From: Gloeocapsopsis crepidinum LEGE 06123
Lineage (GTDB): Bacteria > Cyanobacteriota > Cyanobacteriia > Cyanobacteriales > Chroococcidiopsidaceae
Reading direction: 5' to 3'
DNA: 64,000 bases
NCBI RefSeq assembly: GCF_015207655.1
Contig: NZ_JADEWN010000006.1
Span: forward strand, 1-64,000
Made by a program: the position numbers and the translations under genes
Notes under the pieces: model-generated
The model's input: the letters and a program-made list of their open reading frames with translations, nothing else
Told to the model about the DNA's origin: nothing
The model's database searches: none
Shown here: piece by piece, positions 26,735 to 34,869 of the stretch
How the letters are laid out: each line of letters begins with the position of its first letter
Position numbering within the stretch: position 1 is the first letter of the stretch

Positions 26735-27327
26735 ATCAACCAAAGCCACACATGAACTCACTGCAACCTCAATACTTTAACGATCTCTACACTGCTGATG
26801 AAGATCCGTGGCAATTTGAAACAAGTGAGTACGAAGCGCACAAGTATGCAAATACCTTAGCTGTACTACCTAAACAACGCTATCGCTGTGCACTCGAAAT
26901 TGGTTGTTCAATTGGTGTCCTCACCTCGCGTTTAGCTGAACGCTGCGATTTCCTCTTATCAATTGATGCATCGGAAATTGCCTTGAATCGAGCGATTAAA
27001 CGCTGTCAGTACTTATCCCACGTTGAGTTTCAATTGATGCAGGTTCCTCGCGATTATCCACCGCAGACTTTCGATTTGACCTTAGTTTCTGAAGTTGGTT
27101 ATTACTTATCTTGGGATGATTTAAGAAAAACGCAAAAATTGATCCTAGAGCATCTAGAATCAGGAGGGCATCTGCTTCTCGTCCATTGGACACTATATGC
27201 AGAAGATTACCCTTTATGGGGCGATGAAGTTCATGACTCGTTTATGGAACTAACTGATTCGCACTTGCGGCATTTGCGAGGACTGCGGGAAGATCAATAT
27301 CGGCTTGACTTGTTCGAGCGAATTTAA
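26731..27327 (+). CDS. NodS-like SAM-dependent methyltransferase
   Basis: Class I methyltransferase whose layout matches the NodS (nodulation N-methyltransferase) family: DLYTADEDPWQFETSEYE at the N-terminus, motif I ALEIGCSIGVLTSRLA, LLSIDASEIAL, FDLTLVSEVGYYLSWDDL and GGHLLLVHWT. 198 residues from ATG 26731, which overlaps the PIG-L stop as ATGA; the upstream frame from 26704 lies inside PIG-L. NodS methylates the free amine of a deacetylated chitooligosaccharide, so a deacetylase immediately upstream fits an N-methylation step. Its 3' end overlaps the opposed glycosyltransferase gene by 78 bp. Confidence 0.9.
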   Translation: MNQPKPHMNSLQPQYFNDLYTADEDPWQFETSEYEAHKYANTLAVLPKQRYRCALEIGCSIGVLTSRLAERCDFLLSIDASEIALNRAIKRCQYLSHVEFQLMQVPRDYPPQTFDLTLVSEVGYYLSWDDLRKTQKLILEHLESGGHLLLVHWTLYAEDYPLWGDEVHDSFMELTDSHLRHLRGLREDQYRLDLFERI

Positions 27328-28539
27328 ATGAGTTACTGCTTTACGTAAACTGCTTAAACGCAATCGGAGATCGGCGATCGCCTGAGAAATTTCTTGGTAA
27401 GCATCTCGCTCTAATTCAACTGTTTTTTCTTTGGTTCGTTCTAGCAATAAACCAAAAGTAGGTGAATGGGATAGTTCTTCGGTTAACCAAGAAAGGGAAA
27501 CTTTCCATTCATGCGCACATTGTGCAATTTCATATTTGTTTAATTGTTGATGAATACGCGATCGCATCCATAACATCCGTAACTTACGACGTGCTTGCAA
27601 CCGTTGCTCGCTGATTGCTGCCGATTCTACAATAAATGGCTGATGCTGGTGTCCCATCACTGCCCATTCACGTAACTGATTTGCTAAGCCATTTTTGGCA
27701 CGTCCTGTTTGTCGTGCTGAGGTAATCACTTTCACAGCTGGACTATGACGAAACCTCGCATCTACACGTACCAGTGCTTGATAAAAAGCGACATCTTCCG
27801 GCGTACGTACTGCAGGCATACCACCTACACGAGCGTACATTTGCGCTGTAACGGCTAAACTTGCACCATAATGCTGATAATGCCGAGGCCAACATTCGCA
27901 CGGTTCAGGATCGAGATATGTTTCGAGTTCGCTTAGTAAATAGCGATAGCCTACCTCACGCAAGTGACACAATCGCGCATAGGGTTCTAAATAACTGCGT
28001 TCTGCACGGTCTGTAATAATCCTCCCGCCGACTGCATCCGCACCATGAGTTATTTCTTGTATAGTTGCAGCAATCCAAGTCGGTGCTACGCGAGTATCGC
28101 CATCGGTTGAAGCAATGATACCGCGCTTGCGTCCGATACTCATCAAGCGACGATATGCTTCGTGCATCAATATACGTCGTACTTTACCAATATAAGCTTC
28201 GGGCTTGGATAAGGTCATTTCTACTACGTGCAGTGCTAACGATGAATGTTGCTGGGCAAATTTACGAGCGATCGCTGCAGAGTCATCACAGCAGTTATTT
28301 GCAAGCAGAATAATCTCGTAACGGCTGTAGTGTAGTGGTTTTCCTTGTAGATCGATTTGATGTGCTAAGGCATTGAGTGTAGCTACTAAGTGTTCAGCTT
28401 CATCTCGTACTGGTACAACGACACATATTTCACATTCTGCAGCAGGAGGCGTAGTTACTAAAGGCTCAACTGATGCTCCCTGAAACGCTGAATTTGCGTG
28501 GGCTGCTGTTTGCGTTCCAAAACGCTCAATCCCCAGCAT
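27250..28539 (-). CDS. Family 2 glycosyltransferase
   Basis: GT-A-fold glycosyltransferase, 429 residues. The nucleotide-sugar site is shown by CVVVPVRDEAEHLVATLNAL (about 37-56), then LLANNCCDDSAAIARKFA, and the DxD-type GIIASTDGDTRVAPTWI (about 139-155) followed by GGRIITDRAERSYLEPYARL. The C-terminal 150 residues are helical and basic and no membrane helices are evident, unlike processive GT2 enzymes such as NodC. It is transcribed toward the ACAD/PIG-L/methyltransferase operon and overlaps the last gene by 78 bp. I recall the same four families side by side in unrelated bacteria, so a shared pathway is likely. Confidence 0.9.
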   Translation of the reverse strand: MLGIERFGTQTAAHANSAFQGASVEPLVTTPPAAECEICVVVPVRDEAEHLVATLNALAHQIDLQGKPLHYSRYEIILLANNCCDDSAAIARKFAQQHSSLALHVVEMTLSKPEAYIGKVRRILMHEAYRRLMSIGRKRGIIASTDGDTRVAPTWIAATIQEITHGADAVGGRIITDRAERSYLEPYARLCHLREVGYRYLLSELETYLDPEPCECWPRHYQHYGASLAVTAQMYARVGGMPAVRTPEDVAFYQALVRVDARFRHSPAVKVITSARQTGRAKNGLANQLREWAVMGHQHQPFIVESAAISEQRLQARRKLRMLWMRSRIHQQLNKYEIAQCAHEWKVSLSWLTEELSHSPTFGLLLERTKEKTVELERDAYQEISQAIADLRLRLSSLRKAVTHLNSLEQVKPILIFPQSSQMPQVRIS

Positions 28540-28836
28540 ATTAATTTATTCCTATACCAAAAGCAATTGCTTCAGTGTATCTATCTCTACTATTTTTTGA
28601 ATCTACTTTTAAGCTGATTTTGTGATATTGAAAACGCCAACATTAAGTAGTTCCTACTACAACTAATCCACACCTTTTTGCCTTATTGGTTTAAAATTTG
28701 GGCGTAAAAAATGTCAGAATAATTGTTTATTAACCGTTTGCATAACAAGATAAATCGTATTTTGCCAAAATACGTATTGCCAGACGTATCAAGCATAAGT
28801 GAAGTTTATTTATACTTTATTCCAACCCCATTACCA

Positions 28837-29703
28837 ATGACTAATTCAAAACTCAAAACTCAAAACTCAAAACTCTTTAAGACTTCAATTAAACTGCTTG
28901 TACTCGATATCGATGGCACGATCGCCGGAGAATCAAACACAATTCGCCCTGCTGTACGTCAGGCGATCCAAGCAGCAAAAGCCAAGGGCATTGAAGTTGC
29001 ACTAGCTACAGGTCGAATGTATTGCTCTGCCTTACGCTTTCATCAAGATATTGGCTCGACAATGCCATTACTAGCTTACCAAGGAGCCTGGATTCAAGAT
29101 CCCCACACGCAAAAAATTCACCGTCATTTATCTGTTGCAAAAGCAACAGCGTACCAGTTGTTAGATTACTTTGAGCAACCCCAACTGCGATCGCAATTAT
29201 CAGTTCACTTTTATATCAACGATCGCCTCTATGTGCGCGAACTCACATCAGAAACTCAACTCTACTCAGAACGTTCTGGGATTGAACCAATCGCTGTTGG
29301 TGACTTGCGTCAAGTTCTTGCAGATGAACCTACAAAGGTGCTTGCACTCAGTGATGATGTTGCCTTAATCGATCGTCTTTTAGGAAGCTTGCGGCAGCGC
29401 TATACGCCCGCTGAACTGTACATGACAAAATCCGTTGCGACTTTTTTTGAAGCAACCAATCCCCTAGTAAACAAAGCAGCAGCCGTACGTTACTTAGCAG
29501 AAGAATGCTTAGGTATCCAAGCTGCAAATGTCATGACAATTGGTGATAATTTCAATGATGTGGAGATGCTTACATATGCTGGTGTTGGTGTTGCAATGGG
29601 TAATGCACCGACAGCAGTTAAAAATATTGCCCACTGGGTAGCGCCGAGTGTTGAAGAAGATGGTGCAGCAGCAGCAATTGAAGAATTTATTTTGCTTAGG
29701 TAA
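28837..29703 (+). CDS. HAD superfamily hydrolase (Cof subfamily)
   Basis: Predicted sugar-phosphate or flavin-phosphate phosphatase. HAD motif I is LLVLDIDGTIAGESNTI, motif II LATGRMYCSA, and motifs III/IV are the Lys in NPLVNKAAAVRYLAE and GDNFNDVEMLTYAGVGVAMG. The type IIB cap lies between. About 288 residues from ATG 28837. That start is inside a heptamer repeat, so the first 14 codons encode SKLKTQNSKL-like repeat sequence; the 38 residues further upstream look noncoding. Single gene followed by hairpins. Confidence 0.9.
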   Translation: MTNSKLKTQNSKLFKTSIKLLVLDIDGTIAGESNTIRPAVRQAIQAAKAKGIEVALATGRMYCSALRFHQDIGSTMPLLAYQGAWIQDPHTQKIHRHLSVAKATAYQLLDYFEQPQLRSQLSVHFYINDRLYVRELTSETQLYSERSGIEPIAVGDLRQVLADEPTKVLALSDDVALIDRLLGSLRQRYTPAELYMTKSVATFFEATNPLVNKAAAVRYLAEECLGIQAANVMTIGDNFNDVEMLTYAGVGVAMGNAPTAVKNIAHWVAPSVEEDGAAAAIEEFILLR

Positions 29704-29715
29704 GACATTTTATCG

Positions 29716-29774
29716 GGGTAGTACCCTCAAACACAGAAAGAGTACCGACGACTGGCCGTGTTTCGTCTCGGTAC
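29716..29774. repeat. Two hairpins downstream of the HAD gene
   Basis: GGGTAGTACCC at 29716-29726 is a short palindrome. GTACCGACGA (29742-29751) pairs with TCGTCTCGGTAC (29763-29774) with a two-base bulge and an 11-base loop. No T-run follows, so a classical terminator is not supported. The rest of the spacer to 29964 shows no gene, only the motif TCTATCTAAAGGTAG at 29851-29865. Confidence 0.5.
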
Positions 29775-29964
29775 CCTGACTGGTTCGCTCCTCACACACT
29801 TGCAATATTATATGAACTCTATCTATTTGTCACTGCTTTGCCCAAAATTTTCTATCTAAAGGTAGAAGTTACCAATGTCATATCAGAAGAGTAGAAAGTT
29901 TATGTAATTAGTGTTTACGATTTACAGTCTCTGGCAATATGTTCTGATCCCTACAAATTCTGCC

Positions 29965-30816
29965 TTATAGTTCGGTTGGTGCGTAAACGCCTAACTTATC
30001 GTTTAGGAATACAGCTAGAAGACTTTGAGTTAATGACGTTAAACCCAACCGCGCCCGTGCTAGAAGTAGGTTATTTTGTTTGACTTCACCCCAGATCCGA
30101 CAGTGAGTATAGAAGTTTTGCCAAGATTGACATAAATTTAGTGTTATTTTTTCCCACTGTGCTTTTGACTCGGTACTGGGATAATATAAGTTATCAAATA
30201 GCATTAATAATTGCTTGATTAAAGCTTGCTCAGTTGGGTGACAACAAAGAAGGCGTTGTTGAGAATCAAGAAAAGAAATTAGCGTCTGTTCTGAAACAAC
30301 AGGAAAGATATTTTCGGCAGACTCTACTCGCGATCGTAGTGTAATTAATCCTTCTTGTGCAGCTAGCTGTAGAACTGAGCAACAACGAGCATGGGTATAC
30401 TGAAGAGTAAATGACAGCGAAGCACCACTGCCTTTTTGCGAGCAATATTTTTCTATTCTTGGAGGGTTAATAGTGAAGTACTGTAGCCAACTGCCAACAG
30501 TGAGATCTGTTAGTTCTAAATAAATTAAACCTGGTGGTGCTACATGAGTTACGATCGAGGTTGAGCTAACAGCATTTTCTGTAGTGTCAATCAAGTGCAT
30601 CATCATCGTCGCAATTTGCATTGCCGGAAGCTTTTGTACTGTACTTAACTGCAAAGCGATCGCCCAGATATACGTAATTTGATTGTTTTTTAAGTTCCAG
30701 GAAAGATTAATTTTTGGTTTTGCGTACAACTTTTGATTCAGCAAGTATAAATCGAGAGCTATTTGCAGTTGCTGCAATAATACGTGTTTAATTGTGCAGT
30801 ATTTAGGAGATAACAA
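29965..30816 (-). CDS. DALR anticodon-binding-domain protein (ArgS paralogue without catalytic core)
   Basis: The 283-residue protein ends in a DALR-type helical domain like the C-terminus of arginyl-tRNA synthetase: SLSFTLQYTHARCCSVLQLA, LIKQLLMLFDNLYY, WQNFYTHCRIW and RLGLTSLTQSLLAVFLNDKL. The N-terminal 135 residues are family-specific. There is no HIGH or KMSK motif, so it cannot aminoacylate. It may bind tRNA or have become structural; similar DALR-only proteins are known as conserved genes in cyanobacteria. It is divergent from the Crp-type regulator across a 523-bp spacer. Confidence 0.75.
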   Translation of the reverse strand: MLSPKYCTIKHVLLQQLQIALDLYLLNQKLYAKPKINLSWNLKNNQITYIWAIALQLSTVQKLPAMQIATMMMHLIDTTENAVSSTSIVTHVAPPGLIYLELTDLTVGSWLQYFTINPPRIEKYCSQKGSGASLSFTLQYTHARCCSVLQLAAQEGLITLRSRVESAENIFPVVSEQTLISFLDSQQRLLCCHPTEQALIKQLLMLFDNLYYPSTESKAQWEKITLNLCQSWQNFYTHCRIWGEVKQNNLLLARARLGLTSLTQSLLAVFLNDKLGVYAPTEL

Positions 30817-31339
30817 TTGATTCCACGCGTAAATTTTAGTTCAAAATTCAACCACAATCATTTTATGATTTCAAACACATTTTTTCTCGTCGCTAGTGCA
30901 GATATTCAGCTTTGTTCAACCATCACTTCTATCTAAATCAGTTTCATTCGATACTAAAATTTTACTGATATTGTCATGTGATAAAAAAGACCTAAAAATG
31001 TGACGAAGATCACTGACAAAATAACAATCGAGGGTGGATAGTCCTGGCAATGTGTATCACTGTATGTGCTGACATTTCTTGTGTTGACATTGTTTCAATT
31101 TTGCCAAACTTTATGTTGTTTTAATATTGAACTACGCGATCGCCAAAAGAAAAAACTGCAAAACTTAGTAAATATTAAGTAACATCTAATACTAGGATTG
31201 TTTTGTAAGACCTATAAAACAAATGTAGAGTTAAGCTAACTAGTAGCCGATAATTACACTGGTCTGTTAGGTGCTCTTGAGAGCGTTAACATATCAGTAA
31301 CGGCTGCATCTTGTTGTAACGTTTTCGGCTAAAAGCCAA
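30817..31339. other. Long divergent promoter region, no gene seen
   Basis: 523 bp between the DALR gene and the Crp-type regulator gene. It contains CACTTCTATCTAAA at 30924-30937 (shared with 11.0 kb), CTGACATTTCTTGTGTTGACATTG near 31070 and GTAGCCGATAATTAC near 31244, a near miss for an NtcA box (spacing 9 instead of 8). The length suggests a regulated or long-leader transcript. Confidence 0.45.
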
Positions 31340-32086
31340 ATGCTTCGACTTATGCATTCTCCATCTATGCAGTCCCCAACATTTCCAGAAACACCAAGAC
31401 CGTTTTTAACTTGGCAACGAATTCTCGACTGGGCGCAAGAACACTACCGAGTTCGCTCTTTTAATAAAGATGAGCGAATTCCTGCAAGACCAGGGCTACT
31501 GTACTTAGTACAACGTGGTGCGATTAGACTTGTGGGTACTGCCCAGGTTAGTGCCACCGCCAGTCAGCTTACCTCTCGCAGAGTTAACCGCACCCCTGAA
31601 GAAGCTTTCTTAGGCTTTGTTGGTGCTGGACAGCCCTTTGAAATTGTTGCTCAATCGCCGTTTACACTCCAAGCATACGCTCATGTCGATCAAACTTCTG
31701 TAGTTTGGATGTATTGGCACGATTTAGATAATTGGCCACATTTCCGGCGTGAAGTTCTCGATGCCTTTCGTTACCAACATCAACGAAAATTATTGTGGCT
31801 GAGTGCTTTGGGGCAAAGGCGAACAATTGATCGCCTGCTCGGATTTCTTACACTGTTAGTTGAAGAGTATGGTGAACCTTCCTTCAGTCCAGAAGATCCC
31901 GAATTACTTCGTGGTTATTGCTTACCATTTCCGCTTACCCATGCTCAAATTGGCAGTGCAATTGGTTCTACACGAGTCACTGTGACTCGCCTGATGGGTA
32001 AACTACGTCAGCGAGGTTTGTTAATTACTCAGGGAGATAACTTGATTTGTTTACCAGCAGATTCAGTCAATATCGCCAAGAGGTAA
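31340..32086 (+). CDS. Crp/Fnr family transcriptional regulator, NtcA-like recognition helix
   Basis: The 248-residue regulator has an N-terminal beta-barrel sensor region (about 30-140, with RPGLLYLVQRGAIRLVG and FLGFVGAGQPFEIVAQSPF), a dimerisation helix and a winged helix. The recognition helix AIGSTRVTVTRLMGKLRQRG is almost the NtcA one, but the barrel lacks NtcA's sequence, so it is a paralogue that may read GTA-N8-TAC-like sites. A 14-residue insertion after residue 66 (VSATASQLTSRRVN) is unusual. Starts at 31340, 31355 or 31370 are all possible. Cyanobacteria commonly carry this second type; effector unknown. Confidence 0.85.
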   Translation: MLRLMHSPSMQSPTFPETPRPFLTWQRILDWAQEHYRVRSFNKDERIPARPGLLYLVQRGAIRLVGTAQVSATASQLTSRRVNRTPEEAFLGFVGAGQPFEIVAQSPFTLQAYAHVDQTSVVWMYWHDLDNWPHFRREVLDAFRYQHQRKLLWLSALGQRRTIDRLLGFLTLLVEEYGEPSFSPEDPELLRGYCLPFPLTHAQIGSAIGSTRVTVTRLMGKLRQRGLLITQGDNLICLPADSVNIAKR

Positions 32087-32124
32087 CATGCCTATATGCA
32101 TAAACATCGTACATAGCCTCTATG

Positions 32125-33174
32125 TCAGCGAATTCTGACAAAACCAGTTTGCTCGATGAGTTCTTGTCCTTGCGTTGTTAAAAGAAAATTAGCATAAGCA
32201 TCTCCGGCTTGCTCGTCACTTTGACCGTTTTGCTTGATGACAACAAACAAGTTACGCGTGATTGGATATTGACCAGTTTGAAAAGCTTCAAGATTGAGGC
32301 TATTACGCGACTTTGGGCATTGAGATAAAGGAACAAAGGGTTCTTGGTAGGGTGGAATAAATTCACCTGACCCACGCCCTAAAGGTAGAGATTTAATAGT
32401 ACACTGCGGAACAACTTCTGGTGCAGAGGCATAATAAATACCACCAGGAGTCACCGCTAATCTGCGCAACGCTTGAGTCGTGTCAGGAACAAATTCTACA
32501 TTTGAGCCGAATGATTGATTTGCCAAAATATCTTGGACAAAAAACTCAACAGTGCCACCGTCGCTGATCTGCCGAGAAAAAGGTAGTATAGGTAAATTAG
32601 GACCGCCTACTTGATTCCAATTGGCAATCTTGCCAGTGTAGATTGAGCGAACTTGGTCGATTGTGAGTCCTGGAATATCCAAATTAGGGTTAACAGCGAT
32701 CGCTAATCCATCAATTGCCACTGGAATTTGTTGCAAACCAAATCCGCGTTGTTGGGCACGTGCAATTTCTTGATCGAGCAGTGGTCTAGAAGACTGTGAG
32801 AAGGCAATTGTACCGTCAATAAGCATCCGAATGCCACTTGCTGAACCTGGTGTATCGCTTGTCGGGTTAACATAACGCAAGCGGAACTCTGGTCGTGCTG
32901 CTTGAATTGCAGAGTCAACGGCTAAGCGAATCGGTGCCCAAGTTGTACTACCACCATAGTTAAACAATCCGTTGGGAACATTTTGTACTGAGGCAAAATT
33001 TGTCCTGTCAGATCCAATAGGCGGCGAATTATCATCTTCTGATGGTGTTGTGATTCTACTGAAGTCAATATCAATACCTGATCGATTGGCAAACCACCAC
33101 AAACTACCACCTATTACTGCAAGTGTAATGAAGAGAGCCGACACTAAAACAGCGGTTTCATTTTTTTGAGACAT
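32125..33174 (-). CDS. PstS-like phosphate-binding-type protein, membrane-anchored
   Basis: Substrate-binding protein of the PstS family, 349 residues. One N-terminal membrane segment (AVLVSALFITLAVIGGSLWWF) anchors it. The binding domain has the phosphate-loop equivalent YGGSTTWAPI, then IAFSQSSRPLLDQEIARA, IPVAIDGLAIAVNPNL, IYTGKIANWNQVGGPNLPI and FSRQISDGGTVEFF. No permease or ATPase genes are adjacent. A Ser/Thr kinase gene lies upstream on the same strand, separated by a repeat-rich 270-bp spacer, so a role as extracytoplasmic sensor linked to the kinase is possible (inference). Confidence 0.88.
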   Translation of the reverse strand: MSQKNETAVLVSALFITLAVIGGSLWWFANRSGIDIDFSRITTPSEDDNSPPIGSDRTNFASVQNVPNGLFNYGGSTTWAPIRLAVDSAIQAARPEFRLRYVNPTSDTPGSASGIRMLIDGTIAFSQSSRPLLDQEIARAQQRGFGLQQIPVAIDGLAIAVNPNLDIPGLTIDQVRSIYTGKIANWNQVGGPNLPILPFSRQISDGGTVEFFVQDILANQSFGSNVEFVPDTTQALRRLAVTPGGIYYASAPEVVPQCTIKSLPLGRGSGEFIPPYQEPFVPLSQCPKSRNSLNLEAFQTGQYPITRNLFVVIKQNGQSDEQAGDAYANFLLTTQGQELIEQTGFVRIR

Positions 33175-33263
33175 AAGATTTGATCAGGCGATCCTGAGAA
33201 TTAAACTTAATTCAAAATTTAAGCTCTAAAATTCAAAATGGCATCAGCAATACGCCCAAAGCT

Positions 33264-33424
33264 TAGCGAATGAATTCGTTGCTACATAGACAAAGTCCAT
33301 CAATTTAGAGTGATGAGTGATGAGTGTTGAGTTATGAGTTAAGAAAATTCAAAATGATTGCCTCCGGCACCTTTCTTCGCTTTCCAAAACTTAAAACTCA
33401 AAACTATGCTTGAGTAGCCCCGAA
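33264..33424 (+). repeat. Interspersed repeat, copy A (inverse copy at 41.66-41.77 kb)
   Basis: Intergenic sequence running from GCGAATGAATTC to ATGCTTGAGTAGCCCC. Its reverse complement is found at 41659-41768 with the same order of parts: the -ctactcaagcatagtttt- end, heptamers, -cactctaaatt-, -ggactttag-, -attcattcgc-. The middle differs in length. It overlaps no gene. Confidence 0.7.
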
Positions 33425-33446
33425 GGGAGTCGGAGGGCATCTTAAA

Positions 33447-34817
33447 TTAAAAAATTAAAGAAAGCAGTTTGTATATTAAACGAAATATTGCTGCAAAAGC
33501 GATCGCTGCTGCGCCTGTGACTAAGGCAACAAGCAATATATTTGGAACTGTCTGTCCACCTTGCAATGCTGGAATAAACAAAATGATGGCCAGCGTAATA
33601 CCGATCAAAATTAATAAATCTTTCATATCAGCCCAGCGTCGCGTCTGGGCAAAAATAAGTATCCCTAAAATGAATGTAGTTACAGCTAATGTGATGGGTA
33701 GCGAATTGAGTAAGTTGTAGATAGCAATTCCAAATAAACCCCCCTCAAATCCACTTAATCCTGCACCTGAGAGCAACTCCAATGTCGAAAATGCGCTTTG
33801 GCGTGATGGTGATTGATTTGACTGAGGTACTGCCTTAGCGGTACTAGGAGGCGGAGATACAGGTGGTGCCGTCGCTGAGGCGATCGCAGCTAATACGTCT
33901 TGGGCAGACTGAAAGCGTTGATTAGGTGTTACTAACAGCATTCGATCGAGAATGTCAGCGATCGCTGATGGAACACTAACGTGCGATCGCCAATTCCAGC
34001 AATTGTTGTAAGCATCAAACAATTCAGCAGGTTCTTTGCCTGTGAGTAAGATGACAGCAGTCACTGCTAAGGCATACAAATCAGTTGATGGGTAAACATT
34101 CCCGCCAGACATTTGTTCGGGTGGTGCGTATCCCTGTGAATAAATTCCTGTCGAACCTTTGACGGCAACTGCACTGGTAACTTGTTTAACTGCACCAAAA
34201 TCGAGCAAATAAAGCCGCCCATTGCGATGGCGCATAATATTGGAAGGTTTGATATCGCGATGAATTGAACCGTGTTCGTGAACAAATTGCAGCACAGGGA
34301 GAATTCCCCGCAGTAATTCCACCACATCACTAGCAGAAAACTTGCCTTTTTCTTGTAATTCCTCCTCTAAATTTTTGCCATCAATGTATTCCTGTACTAA
34401 ATAAAAAAACTTGTCTTGCGAGTTGGCTTGTAAACTCGGAACTGTTAATTCAAAAAACGCATACAAATTGGGAATTTGGTCGTGTTGGTTGCCTAATTCC
34501 TCCAAAACTTCGGCTTCCCGTTCAAACAATTGATGGGCAACTTGTAGCTGAGTTTGAGTTAAGTTGCCAGAAGGCTGAAATTGCTTAACAACACAGCGGC
34601 GCATTCCTGGAGTATAGCGATCGCGGGCTAAGAATGCTGCGCCAAAACCGCCTTTGCCGAGTAGTTTTAAAGGTAGATAGCGTCCGACTAAGATCAACGG
34701 CATCCCGCAAGCAGTGCAGTATTTTTGTTGAATCGTTTTGAGGGTAGCGCTATCGTCTAAATCCGCAAAAAAATTTTGGGGACGAGGACAACCAGAACGG
34801 GTGCAGAAGACTTCCAT
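33447..34817 (-). CDS. Eukaryotic-type Ser/Thr protein kinase with N-terminal zinc ribbon and C-terminal membrane helices
   Basis: 456 residues. Four Cys (5, 10, 34, 37) form an N-terminal zinc-ribbon-like module typical of cyanobacterial kinases. The kinase domain (about 46-310) has the G-loop LLGKGGFGAAFLARD, catalytic SIHRDIKPSNIM and DFG in YLLDFGAVK, plus QGYAPPEQM and STDLYALAVTAVILLTG. A Pro-rich linker (about 315-345) leads to three or four membrane helices (about 365-456). Complete and probably active. It lies upstream of the PstS-like gene on the same strand and downstream of rbcR. Confidence 0.93.
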   Translation of the reverse strand: MEVFCTRSGCPRPQNFFADLDDSATLKTIQQKYCTACGMPLILVGRYLPLKLLGKGGFGAAFLARDRYTPGMRRCVVKQFQPSGNLTQTQLQVAHQLFEREAEVLEELGNQHDQIPNLYAFFELTVPSLQANSQDKFFYLVQEYIDGKNLEEELQEKGKFSASDVVELLRGILPVLQFVHEHGSIHRDIKPSNIMRHRNGRLYLLDFGAVKQVTSAVAVKGSTGIYSQGYAPPEQMSGGNVYPSTDLYALAVTAVILLTGKEPAELFDAYNNCWNWRSHVSVPSAIADILDRMLLVTPNQRFQSAQDVLAAIASATAPPVSPPPSTAKAVPQSNQSPSRQSAFSTLELLSGAGLSGFEGGLFGIAIYNLLNSLPITLAVTTFILGILIFAQTRRWADMKDLLILIGITLAIILFIPALQGGQTVPNILLVALVTGAAAIAFAAIFRLIYKLLSLIF

Positions 34818-34869
34818 GAATCCAAGTTGGGGCTAAAGATTGTTTTAACGCCAAATCCCCATCATGCAA

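Noticed and set aside
31244-31258. NtcA binding box upstream of the Crp-type gene
   Set aside because: GTA and TAC are separated by nine rather than eight bases and no aligned -10 box was found.
31340-32086. NtcA itself
   Set aside because: The recognition helix is NtcA-like, but the N-terminal barrel and length (248 versus about 223) do not match NtcA.
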